Part shown: piece after piece, positions 10,261 through 20,577 of the stretch
Numbering within the stretch: position 1 is the first letter of the stretch
Layout: every line of letters begins with the position of its first letter
Assembly: GCF_026914185.1 (NCBI RefSeq)
Contig: NC_070563.1
Coordinates: forward strand, 6,841,001-6,905,000
Reading direction: 5' to 3'
DNA: 64,000 nucleotides
Source: Puccinia triticina
Taxonomy: Eukaryota > Basidiomycota > Pucciniomycetes > Pucciniales > Pucciniaceae
Notes under the pieces: model-generated
Database searches by the model: none
What the model saw: the letters and a program-made list of their open reading frames with translations, nothing else
Told to the model about the DNA's origin: nothing
Translations under genes and position numbers: made by a program

Positions 10261-12374
10261 ATGCCTGCAGGCCCGCAAGCGCCCAGCCATCCCCCACACC
10301 CGACCACCATCACCACCCTCACCGTCACCGTTGTTGCCGCTATCACCGTCACTGTCACCTTCACCATCACCACCAGATCGATCCGGTCTTTGAATCGATC
10401 ACCCACGTTTTTGGAAAGATTTAAGTGCGCCCAATCCAGAAGAATTTCGTCGGGACACTTGGAACTACCCATGTAAGTCCATTTAATTCTTGCTTGTCAA
10501 TGTTACTCAGCCACCAACTCATAAATGTCTGGTACTATTAGCCCAAAAACGTCACCACCAGATTGATCCAGTCTTCAAATCAACCTTCTCATGCGATTGG
10601 ACCGGTTGGAACAATGCAACACACATGAGTTGTTCTTTTCCATCATCAGTTTCATTCTCAAACTGATAATCTCATTCTCTTCAGGATATCACACAGTCGT
10701 TCCATCTCTCCATCTGAATACAAAGAATGGTTCCATCACCCCTTGACCCCACCCTTGGAGCACCATGTGCCGGGCACTTTTGATGGAACTGCACATCTAG
10801 TTGAACTCCGCAATCGCCGCCGTGAAGCCTTTGTGCAAAGACAGTGAAGGGAATCCGTCCTCGATCCATCACTCTTTGGACCAGTATCACCGGCCACGGA
10901 CTGATCAACCGAATCAACTACCAACTCTCAGCAAAGCCCCCTTACCAACTCTCAACAAAGCCAACACCGTCAACAAAGCCAACACTGTCAACAAAGCCAG
11001 CACCGTCAACAAAGCCAACACCGTCAACAAAGCCAACACCGTCCTTCTTCAGACTCAACCTCTGGCCGCATCGAGGTTCAAATTGGGATTGAGTTCATTC
11101 ATTTTGTCCCCTGTTCCCCCCCGCCTTCTCCATGCAACTCTTGCAAGCAAAGAAGCCTCATCCTCAATCCTCCAGCATACAACAGAGTTGTCCCCAAGGT
11201 GGGTAAACTAGTTGTCAATTGGCCTACTCATCATTACAATGTTGATAGCTTCAAGGCTGCTGCAATTTCTTTGATTCACAATGATGAAGACGAGGACGCT
11301 GGAATCTTTGCTGAAGAAAACAAGAATGATGGGAAGATCACTTGGTACTTGATCATCCCACATGGAGGCAGCTTTGCAGCTGCCCAGAAAAAGCGCCTCG
11401 ACTCTCCAGAAGTCTTCCAACAGTTCATCATGGTGGCTGAGGGCACTCCAGAACACCGCCAGATTGTATGTCGCTTAGTCCAGCAAGATCCAAATGTTGT
11501 TGCTCAGGTAAGCTGTACATTATTTCTACTTAAAGCTGTCATTTGTGCTCATTATCTCATTTTTTGTGTGAATAATAGAAATAAACGGCATACAACCACC
11601 TCAAGACGGCTTGCAATGGCGGAGCCTCCACTTCTACCACCCCTTCCGATGGACCCTCTCAAGGTGCCCAGTCAGCCGCCTCTGTTGCCAAATTGGTCAA
11701 CCAGCTCATAAGTATTCATGGCCCTGCAGAGCACCTTTCTGGAAGTCGCAAAGACCACATTTACATCAATCTGGAGGATTCCAATCAATACTTTTGCTTG
11801 AATATGGGCCGCGCAACCGCGTGGGCCAAAGCAATTGTGAGTTTTTTTTCTTTGAATTTCTTAAATTTATGCAGCGACCTGACTTTGCCCACGAGTTTGA
11901 AAGAGAAATAATCCTGGCATAGTAACCCTCCTGGTTCCGCCTAAGTCAGACCAGTTCCAGTACAAGACCAAGGGGGATGAACCACCACCTCCGCCGCCTC
12001 TGCCTGCGTCGGTGCCAGTCCCAACTCATTGATTCAATTTCCCAGCGATGTTCTTCAACCCCATGAAGATGCCAACCACCTCAATGAATATGCCAACCAC
12101 CCCCGACCAGCCAGCGGGGGCTTTGTCACCTATGACTCTGCCACACCACATGGGTTCCATTGATGACTTCTTGCAATTCACCCATGTTGATCCGAATTCC
12201 CCTGATGTCCACGATGGCATGCGCGCGCTTGGGATCACACACTGGACGATGTTCAACCATTTCACTGTGGAGGAGCTCCACAAAAAAGGTATTCCTGAAG
12301 GTTCAGCCCAATCCATAGCTTACTCAGGTAAGAAGTATGCTCATCAATTGATGAGTGGTTCTAGAACCCAATGA
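10261..12374 (+). pseudogene. Rust-type repetitive accessory gene, broken (copy 1)
   Basis: From the ATG at 10261 the frame runs to 10472, and an intron (10473-10684, GTAAGT..CAG) leads into a second exon ending at 11507 (donor GTAAGC). Further exons lie at about 11590-11836 and 11923-12374. In order the product has a Thr/Val-rich start, a Trp-containing conserved block (SEYKEWFHHPLTPPLEHH), a Gln/Ser/His repeat from an 18-bp tandem repeat (10948-11043), a globular block (VGKLVVNWPTHHYNVDSF), a HGPAEHLSGSRKDHIYINL block, and a C-terminal helical block (ALGITHWTMFNHFTVEELH) resembling a SAM-like or Gag-like module. In-frame TGA codons at two sites (~10846 and ~10900) and TAA near 11587 and 12029 show decay. 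A related gene occurs at 61473. I do not know its function; the repeated occurrence beside transposase genes suggests a transposon accessory protein. Confidence 0.5.
10948..11043 (+). repeat. 18-bp tandem repeat, ~5 copies, in coding frame
   Basis: The unit is CAACAAAGCCAACACCGT with few substitutions. It encodes a Gln/Ser/His repeat inside the accessory gene. Confidence 0.8.
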
Positions 12375-12874
12375 GTAGAATATTTTTTCAAGTTTGTATT
12401 GTAAACTTCTTCAAGTTCCTTTTCAAACTTATTTACATTCCTTTTTAAACTTTTTTGGTACAAACATGCAAAACATCATGAAGTGTAATGAATGAATGAA
12501 GTCTAGCAAATTGAGCAAAACAAAAAGCTTTGATTGCATATCTTCATCAGTGATGAGTGAGTCCATTGTAAGCAGTTTATGTTGAGTCAAACGAGCAATA
12601 ATTGTTGCAGTATAATGTTCATGATCAATGGCTCCGCCAATAGTGATTAATGCCTCCATGATAGTTTTAAATTCTCCGTGTGTAGTTCATTATCAATGTA
12701 TCTGCTGATAGTTTTAAATTCTAAATGATTGATAAGAATAGGAAGAAGAGATACAAATAGAGAAATGAAATTTCAGTCAGTGTAACCTGAGCCTTGGAAA
12801 AGGCCTTGCATGAGCTGAGGAGTGAAGGTAAGCCTGGTGAAGGCCTCAATCTGCTCCCCGTCAGTTCCGCCATA

Positions 12875-13863
12875 TCATTGGAGATTTGCCTTTAAGACGC
12901 TGAAGGCCTTTTCAATTGGGTTCATGTCGGGGGAGTAGGCAGGAAGGTACACAAGTATACAGCCAACATACTCAACAAGTTCCTCGATTTGGCCATTGTG
13001 ATGAATTTGTGCATTGTCCATCACAAGCACGCTACGGGGTCCTGGAAATGGATTCATGCTTGGAAGCTTCAAGCGCACAACAGATTCAGAATGATGTCAT
13101 AAGTGGCAATCATTGGAAAAAACCAGACTCACCAAAATATGTTCAAGGTAGTGCTCAAAATCCACATGCTTGACAGTTTCTTGCTGCGTCATAATTGCAA
13201 CCAGACCACTGAGGGCCACTGCGGGGATCAAGTTGAATCAATGAGTTGCCCGCACCACCGGAAGTCTTGATGTCCGCTCCCCAACTAGGGCCCAACCCCA
13301 AGTACGAATTACGCCATCCAGACATACACCACTTTCATCTTTGAGAGCAAGTAATAATATATACATAAGCTAACATAGGTATATCAAAAAAGAAGGGACT
13401 CACCGGTGAAGACAAGGCAATGGGGGTTGTAGTTGGCCATCATGATGATGTAGTGTGCACGTTTGATTGGGTTTTGGTTGGCGTTGACCTTCCTCATTGT
13501 TTTTTGGCTCATACGGAGGCGTTGATGGAGTTCGTTTGAGATAGTTTGTATGGAGATGTGTACATTACACTGCTCCATGAGGGATTCCTGGATTTCTTCT
13601 AGGTAGATCGTAGGATGGTCGGTGACCATTTTCAAGAGAAAGGCCCGTTCTTCGTCATTGAGAGCAAAGGGCTGACCCCTGGTTTCGTAGGTAGCCGGAT
13701 CGGTGACAACAGCTCGGGTTGTCTTGTATAACAAACACCAGCGTTGCAGGGAATTGGAACTGACGTTGGATCCATTTGCAAGATTGATTTTGGCAAGATT
13801 TTTCCCATCAAGGGCCGCCTGAACAACAATGTACTTGAATGGTGCGCTGTACTTGACATACAT
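12875..13863 (-). pseudogene. Tc1/mariner-type (DDE_3) transposase, inactivated
   Basis: On the minus strand the likely start is at 13863 (MYVKYSAPFKY). The N-terminal half has the helix-turn-helix region (NSLQRWCLLYKTTRAV) and the linker typical of fungal IS630/Tc1 transposases (GQPFALNDEERAFLLKMV). A 65-nt intron (13403-13339, GTGAGT..CAAAG) interrupts the first catalytic block, whose D is restored by splicing (FTDESGVCLDG). The second block is near the end: VLVMDNAQIHHN followed by LVYLPAYSPDMNPIEKAFSVLK, giving the second and third acidic residues. An in-frame TGA at 13240-13238 and an unclear acceptor before 13078 make it non-functional as read. The superfamily is clear; its own terminal repeats are not. 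Confidence 0.8.
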
Positions 13864-14105
13864 TGAGGCTAGAGAAGGGGAAGAGCTGTCAGCTAGGTAA
13901 GCAAGATGGTATTTGAGTTGAAACAAACAGAAGACGAACCTGTTTAAACTGTGCAATGACCAAATGGAATTGATTTAAAGACCGGATCAATCTGCACGGG
14001 TGGATCTGGTGGTGATGGTGAAGGTGACAGTGACGGTGATAGCGGCGACAACGGTGACGGCGAGGGTGGTGGTTGGAGAAATCACTCCCAGGAAAGGGAG
14101 GAGGT

Positions 14106-14670
14106 TTATTCCGAGTATATGTATTCCATTGCGTTGGGGTCCCAAAGTGCTATTGTGATGATGAGTTTGTGCCTCCTAAACTCATCAACACCCACCACAC
14201 CACTGGTTTGTACTCTAGATGGATGGTACAAACTGGCCATTAAGAAGTTTTTAGTCATCTCGACAACCAGTTTGTACTGGTAATCGAGGAGCTTGAGTCC
14301 TCTCAATGACCCGTACAAGCCGGTCATTGATAGGGTTTGAGTCCTCCCAATGATGATCCAGACCGGTCATTGAGGAGCTTGAGTTCTCTCGATGACCGGT
14401 CAGACCGGTCATTGAGAAGTTGAGTCATCTCAATGACCAGTTTGTACTGGTAACTGAGCAGCGTGAGCTCTTGATGACCGGGCAGACCGGTCATCGAGAG
14501 GGTTTGATTCGGCCCATTGACCGTCCAGACCGGTCATCAAGAAGCTTGAGTCATCTCGATGACCAGTGTGTAATGGTCATTGAGCAGCTTGAGCCCTCTC
14601 GGTGACCGGTCTGCTTGGTCATCGAGAAGCTTGAGTCATCTCAATGACCAGTTTGTACTGGTCATCGAGC
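14106..14670. repeat. Degenerate satellite with GACCGGTC motif, ~60-bp period
   Basis: Repeated units contain GTCATCGAGAAGCTTGAGTC, GATGACCAGTTTGTACTGG and the palindrome GACCGGTC. Open frames inside are by-products of the repeat. Confidence 0.7.
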
Positions 14671-14703
14671 AGCGGTGGGAAGATGGGAAAAAAAAAACCT
14701 CCC

Positions 14704-14897
14704 GGGGGTTCAGTTCAGTTCGGGGCTGAGGTTCGAAAGGGTTTGGTTGCTCTGTTTTGCACCAATTTTTCCTGATTTCCTGGAGCTCCTGGAGGGTCTT
14801 CCCGGTCAGGAATCCAGGTCCGCAGGACGTTCCAGGTCGTGTTTTTCTCCTGGAAACTCCGACCTGGACAACTTCCTGGAGGTGGTTTGAAACCCCC
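14704..14897. mobile_element. MITE related to the GGGGGTTTCAAAC family, inverted
   Basis: It ends with AGGTGGTTTGAAACCCCC, the inverse of the 6092 and 10026 copies, and also shares the TCCAGGTCG and TTCCTGGAGG internal words. The left end is less certain. Confidence 0.45.
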
Positions 14898-15625
14898 TAT
14901 TTTTGGAGTCTACAGAGTGTGTAGCGATGCCTGTACTCGGCATATGTATCTGACACAAGTGTCAGATTTTGTTTTTCGTTTTCGTTTTGGGTGGCATAAC
15001 CAATGTCGGGCCAGGTCCACCGTAGAGTTGTCCTCTTGGATAAACTTCATAGCCTATACATAGCTAACTGAAAACATAGTAGGCCGGGCCTCACACTCTG
15101 TCCACAGATAGCTTTGTGTGATTGTACAATACAAAAAATCAACATGAAACCCCTTGGGGGCTGAAACCGACCCAACACTTGCTCTCAGTTTGGGAGGGTC
15201 CTGCAGTCCTGCTCATGGGACGGCAAAAAGACACATCGGGTTCAAATCAGACGCGCCTTTGATCTATTGACGCAAAGAAACCAGCTCCAGGCGGCTCTCA
15301 GGGAACTCCTACTCGAGTAATTGCTCCATACTCGTTTGTTTCGACATCTTGATCATATACATTTGCATCACTGCAATCGGGACCTGAGGAATTGGCCTTT
15401 CGGGTGAGGTCTATTTCAATGTTACATGTCATCGTTCCATCACCACTAACATATCGTGGTTTTCTTATCTAGTTTTCTTGTCTTTTTGCTCTTTTTTTTC
15501 ATACGGACCCGGCCAGTCAGCTTAGTGGCAAGTCCCTCTCACAATCTAAGATGTCGCTGGTACAATGGTTAACACCCCCATTATCCATATCCGCCAGAAA
15601 TTTTAACCGGACGGCGCGACAGATC
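14898..15625. other. Intergenic, upstream of the secreted-protein gene
   Basis: Unique-looking sequence with no recognisable gene. The promoter of the 15626 gene should lie in the last few hundred bases. Confidence 0.4.
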
Positions 15626-16483
15626 ATGTTTTCGCGATTCTTGGTTGTTGCTCTGGTTTGCAGCATCACCCAGGTCTGGGGGAAAGGGGGTATCTTTCCG
15701 CTCAATGATGTCGTTCCGATCGACGAGACCGCTCGGGTCGATCGATTTCCATTCATGATCGTCAATCCTTGCCACGACAAAGGAGATCTCTTCGTTCATT
15801 ATTCGAGGACAACGCCAAGTGAAGACCACCGTGACATGAGGAGCAGACGTTTGGACCTGCAAGCTGTGATCGACGACCTGAAGAAAGATCGGAATCATGG
15901 TCAACAAGCTATCAGCGCACTGCGAACAACACGGGGAAGATTGCTGGTGGTGGATGAAACTTCGGAAACAGTGCTGTGTGATTCAAATCATCGGCACTGG
16001 TGGCGCTGGAATCCGAATGCTGAAATCTGCAAGAGCGAAACTTCAAAAATAGCAAATCTGATCAATGATGTCTGCACTCAGCATCTCGACACCCAACCAT
16101 CCATCATCATCCTTCCCTTACGAAGCGTCACACACATCCAGTATCCAAACCATGCAACCCAAATTGTGCAACAAACAGATCGGCCAACCATAGAGTTCTT
16201 AAACGCCATGCGGGACATACCATCCCCGCTGGCTATCGCTCACTTCAACGTGGCCACCACTAGGAACAATGCCGAATTTGATCCATCAGTCTTGGCTCTA
16301 TTTCTATCTAAGGTTTGGACATATCAAAACACCGGGATGGTGTTCTCTGAGCTGCATGAAGAAGGAGCTCATCAATTTGCTACGCAGCTGGGAATCAGGC
16401 TGGGAACCCGTCTTCCTGATGTCCCTGTGTACTTCGCGAAAAAAGCGCAAAAAGTTAACAATCAACTTCCTCGTCGTCATTAG
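15626..16483 (+). CDS. Secreted protein candidate, 285 aa (possible effector)
   Basis: I prefer the ATG at 15626 over the in-frame ATG at 15551, because residues 1-19 then form a clean signal peptide (FSRFLVVALVCSITQVWG) directly at the N-terminus. The rest has no membrane segment. The mature part has four well-spaced cysteines (in NPCHDKG, VLCDSN, EICKSE and DVCTQH) and a hydrophilic, mixed alpha/beta-like composition. There is a single uninterrupted exon ending at TAG 16481-16483. I recognise no family or catalytic motif. Rust fungi encode many lineage-specific secreted proteins, so an effector or apoplastic role is an inference from architecture only. It is one of the few intact non-transposon frames between 9 and 46 kb. 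Confidence 0.6.
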   Translation: MFSRFLVVALVCSITQVWGKGGIFPLNDVVPIDETARVDRFPFMIVNPCHDKGDLFVHYSRTTPSEDHRDMRSRRLDLQAVIDDLKKDRNHGQQAISALRTTRGRLLVVDETSETVLCDSNHRHWWRWNPNAEICKSETSKIANLINDVCTQHLDTQPSIIILPLRSVTHIQYPNHATQIVQQTDRPTIEFLNAMRDIPSPLAIAHFNVATTRNNAEFDPSVLALFLSKVWTYQNTGMVFSELHEEGAHQFATQLGIRLGTRLPDVPVYFAKKAQKVNNQLPRRH

Positions 16484-16986
16484 CCACAATTTTCCTTGTT
16501 TGATGCCGATCAGGAAATGCCAAACTTGAATTCTTGGAGATAAAGCTTGCCATCACATTTTATCTAAGTGATATCCTCACCAGAAAAGCCTGTCAAAGCA
16601 AGTTGGAGAGAGCGTGTCTAACAATGCTGCAATTTCTGGTATTGTGCAAAAAGGTCCAGACTACATGTGAAGGCCTCCAAACTCACAGGCTTGCAATTCC
16701 CCTGAAGCAAATTTTGGTGTGGATTATGAGGATCCCCTTCACCCAAATTCACAAAGCTCTCCAACCAGGGGAAATCCCATCCAGTTGACCAAACTGAGAG
16801 AAAGTTGTTCAGCTCATACTCATAGTGGCAACACTGCAACAAATACAAGAAATTGAGTGCCTACAGTAAACCTTTTTCATTGAAGATGCATGCCTAAATG
16901 TCCAATTTTTGATTTCTAGCTGTTATCATACAGATAATGGCTCAGAGCATCTCCACCCGGGCAGGTAAACTGGGTTGCCATCCCGC
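16484..16986. other. Intergenic, 5' flank of the large TIR element
   Basis: At 16946-16956 there is a GAGCATCTCCA word like the ends of the Harbinger-type MITE at 44587, suggesting the big element landed in or beside an older MITE. No gene is recognised. Confidence 0.4.
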
Positions 16987-16997
16987 GCTTACCATCC
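16987..16997. repeat. Left target-site duplication candidate (GCTTACCATCC)
   Basis: Identical to 23938-23948 and directly next to the terminal repeat. Confidence 0.65.
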
Positions 16998-17093
16998 TAA
17001 CTTAGCTAATTCCCTCTGCTCGGGGGAGCAAAGCGACCTCCGAAGGAGGGACTTACGGGCTATGTCAACCCCGCGGCCTGAGAGAATTAGGCA
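16998..17093 (+). repeat. Left terminal inverted repeat of the DUF6589-RecQ element
   Basis: About 95 bp, imperfectly complementary to 23842-23937; the outer ~12 bp and the CTCCGAAGGAGGGACTTA and CCTGAGAGAATTAG blocks are best conserved. Confidence 0.7.
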
Positions 17094-17579
17094 TTTTGGT
17101 GAGCACTTTTTAACTCTTGCCCCTACTCAGTCGTTCTTGAATATTTTTTCCTATAGTTTTCATTTCCATGACATCCCAACTCACCCCTACCTTTGTACCA
17201 TTTTTCTACACCTTCAACTCATCATCTCAATGAGCAATTGTGGTTGTAAGTTTCTGGATCAGAGGAATACGTTGTGTTGATGACCGTGAAAATACAGCGG
17301 CTTTGACACCTCTATGCTGCATTCGCTCAGCATCCAAAAATATCAAGTTTCAACCCCAGTAACCCATGGGTTGCCAAAACACGTTATAAGCAGATACATC
17401 ACATTCAACATCACTGTTAGTTATGTAGGAGTGTTGTTTTACTTGAATGAGATCCTTTGCATTTGCAAAGGCAAGACAGACAGGCAGCGCAGATCTTGAG
17501 TCAGCCAACACATCACCAAGCTTCCTTTTTTAGATCCAGGCCGAGCCATTGTATTCCACATCATCCAGCTATTATTATC

Positions 17580-20495
17580 ATGCCAGAAATAGTCCCCAAT
17601 GCTCAAGACACTGTCCGCATGTCTCCGGCACCATCCGCTCAAGCTCCTCGTGTTGCAATGAAGGATAAACTTGACACAATATGTGCCCTAATAAAAAACC
17701 TGAACCTCACCCCCAAGTCTTTCATTGTTGCGTTTCTCGAGCAAGACGAAGACGGTATGGCTTCCAAGCGACGCTTCTGGGGTACTGAAACGGGCTGGGA
17801 CACCACTGAGGAGTTGTTGCTAACAATCAGACGGCTGGCTTTTCGCCATGCGGAGGGGCGCGTACTATGGGAAGAGTTCATCTTATTGCAGGTGCATAAC
17901 TAACTTGCCCAAAAACATAACAGTTGGTTGACTCAGATTTAAGGGTTTTTCATAGGCAATCGAGATTGTCTCCGCCCAAAAACCTCCAAGTGGACTTGCA
18001 CCCAAAGGCTCATACCACAATTCAACCACATTGTCAAATTCCTTCTTCTCCATTGAAGAACGGGAGACTTGCAACAAAGCTCTCACGGATCAAATGCCAT
18101 TCCTGTACCGGTTGCTTTGTGCAAAAATCCAGGGCCCTACAAAGCCTTCCTTGGTGACTAAGAAGGCCTCAGATCCAAAACCTGATCCAGTCAAGGACCT
18201 TTCAGATGATGAAAATGGAGTGGACCCTTCGGATGAGCTTATGGATTATGATGGGTCTGTCTTGAAGAAAATCAAGGACCCAGAAACCAGGAAAGCTAAC
18301 CACATTCACACGGTATGTCTTTAAACAGTCAGTTTTGAGTAGATCCATACTTACTGGCACTGGGAAATTTCCACATGGCTTTTTTTTGAGAACAGATTGC
18401 TTGCACAATTTGTGCCATGGTTGCGTTTGGTGGAAACCGCCGACACAATGCGTTTCAACTGAGCAATGCTCTCCCATTTTTGGCTGGAGGTGTGACAGAG
18501 CGGGTCAGTGCATACCTAAACTAAATAGGAATAAGCTCTTCTCAAAGGACTGCTCATACTGACCTCAAGAGCCTTGGCAAGGAGGCAGAGGCTAAAGTCA
18601 AATCCAGATACAAGGACAACTCCGGGTTGGTTGCACCTCTCTTATGCTATGACAACCTTGATTTCCAGGAGAAGATCCACATGAAGTCAATTGGTCATAC
18701 AAGCCAAATGTTTCATGGTACCTGGGGGTACATCCACTCCATCCCCCCCAGCTTAGCCGCCAAGCTGAATTCCTCGGAGCTCACAATTGATGCATTAAAT
18801 GATGCCTTACATCAAGGTAAAGAACTGAAAATCCGACCTGAAATGTTTACGCCCACAAGAGAAAGCACCATTCACTTTGAAAGCACACTGAAATCCCAGA
18901 TCACACGGGTAATCCTGAAGTATTTTGCCACCCCTGCTGATAAAAGAATCAAGCTACCAACAAATCCACCAGAGGTCAATCCCATCACACCAGATGATCG
19001 AAAAATCACCATGCTGAAGCTCATGCTTGCTTCTGACAACTCTTCCCTGGGTGTGGGTGAGGTGTTCACTGGGGTTATCCAGCAAAGTGGCCTCACCCCC
19101 AAGGAATTCCACTCACGCCTACAGATCATTGAGGGTGACCTTGGATCATGTAACATTTTTGATAGTCTCCGGAAGCAGAGGACACCAGCCTCAGGTGATC
19201 ATAATAGCCTGGACAACATCCTTCCCATCCCTGGTGCGGCACACACCCTCTGGAACCTAGCTCAAGCCATCTATCTTAGCCATTGGGGCAATGAAAAACT
19301 GGCACGCAATACTGGCGCTTGGCGGACACTTCACGCACTTGGGATTCCCACAGAGAAGCCTGTGACCAAGAAGGATTTCAACTTGATGCTTTCTCATGTT
19401 GAAAAAATTCACAAAGCAACCCTGCTGTATTGTGTCATGTGAGTGTTTCTTGAGCTGGGTTTAGCATTCACATCTGATGATCTGATTTTTGGTTTGCTGG
19501 CTTGCCAGGCTGGTGTCAAACCGGGCACACAAACCTTTGTCGGACAAGCTCCTCAAGGTATCTAGTGAAACAATCCATGATTGGTTAGAGCGCACTTATG
19601 ACCGCTTCTGCTCCGGTGAAGCCCTCCGGTCAGATCTGGCCCAGAACTACACTGGTCACAAGAACTTTTTGCTTTGCATCCGTGACTTTGGAACCATTTT
19701 GGAGGCCAATTGGGCCATGAAAGATGGGGATTAAGGCCGCCTCATGTTCATGTGGCAACATTGGTCCGTGATGAGCCAAGGGATTGGTGGGATGCCCCAT
19801 TACTCCAAACACCTTCCTAAACTTATCATACTCCTAAAATATATTTTGCCGGAATCATTATCCTGTTTGGTGATGAATACGCTGCCTTTGTCACCAAGAG
19901 GAAAGCCCGGTCACTTTGTGGCCACAGACTTCTACCTTGAGGTGCAAAACTATTGGTTGAAATATTTTTTCAATCACTCAGGTATTGGCACAGATATTGA
20001 CAGACTGAAAGACATCTTCTCTAGTAATATCTCTCTGGTAAGCACCAGAAAAAGTGTGAAGCAAACCAACATTGTAATATTTAATCTAACTTTGGCATTG
20101 GCCAGCTCCAATATATGTTACAGCTCATCAAACTGGAATCAGGAGCCGAAGTCATCCAACAATCACACAAAAACGTATTGACTCTAGAATCCATCAATAA
20201 CTTCAGGCGCATGGCTGAGCGTGAACGGTTGGGCCAAATCCCCCTAGAAGGTAGAGAACCCGAGGCTATTGATGATTTTTATTCAATGGGAATGGCAAAA
20301 ATGCGGAAAGAATTCATGCAGAGTGGACTCAATAGATTCCGGCCATACTCCAAAGGAATAATGACCATGTATGATGAAGATGAAATACAGCAAACAAGTA
20401 TGGAGATAGACATGACCACCGAGCTAGAGCATCAAGTTCTCAGCAACGATTCCTCATGTCCAGAGAGCACAGACTCTATAGGAAATTGGATATGA
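17580..20495 (+). pseudogene. DUF6589-family protein, transposase candidate, inactivated
   Basis: Five exons fit: 17580-17891, 17956-18312, 18396-19438, 19509-20037 and 20106-20495, giving 876 codons. All introns are 64-83 nt with GT..AG ends and the phases agree. The N-terminal block (NLTPKSFIVAFLEQDEDGM, then AQKPPSGLAPKGSYHNS) and the central block are those of the basidiomycete DUF6589 family. Around residues 469-510 the conserved signature reads GDLGSCNIFDSLRKQR, then PIPGAAHTLWNLAQAIY, a GD-x-x-S/T .. P-x-x-G-x-x-H-x-L pattern that I regard as similar to an RNase-H-fold transposase core (inference). In-frame TAA codons at 18522-18524 and 19732-19734 break it; otherwise the frame is intact. 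It is convergent with the RecQ gene and enclosed by the same inverted repeats. Confidence 0.7.
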
Positions 20496-20577
20496 TGAGT
20501 TGTCCACGGATTCTATGCCCCCCTCTGCAGTTGTTCCCGCATTGCTTCAAAGGCTGAGTTGTGTTGACGTTCACGCA

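Larger units (their letters stand above)
10300..14078. repeat. Inverted ~85-bp repeat pair flanking accessory gene and transposase
   Basis: About 10312-10398 and 13965-14077 are inverted copies sharing a TCACCGTCACCGTTG..CACCACCAGATC sequence and a following TTGATCCGGTCTTT-type segment. The left copy is coding for the accessory protein start. So the pair may be terminal repeats of one 3.7-kb element, or the right copy may be a stub of a second accessory gene in opposite orientation. Confidence 0.45.
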
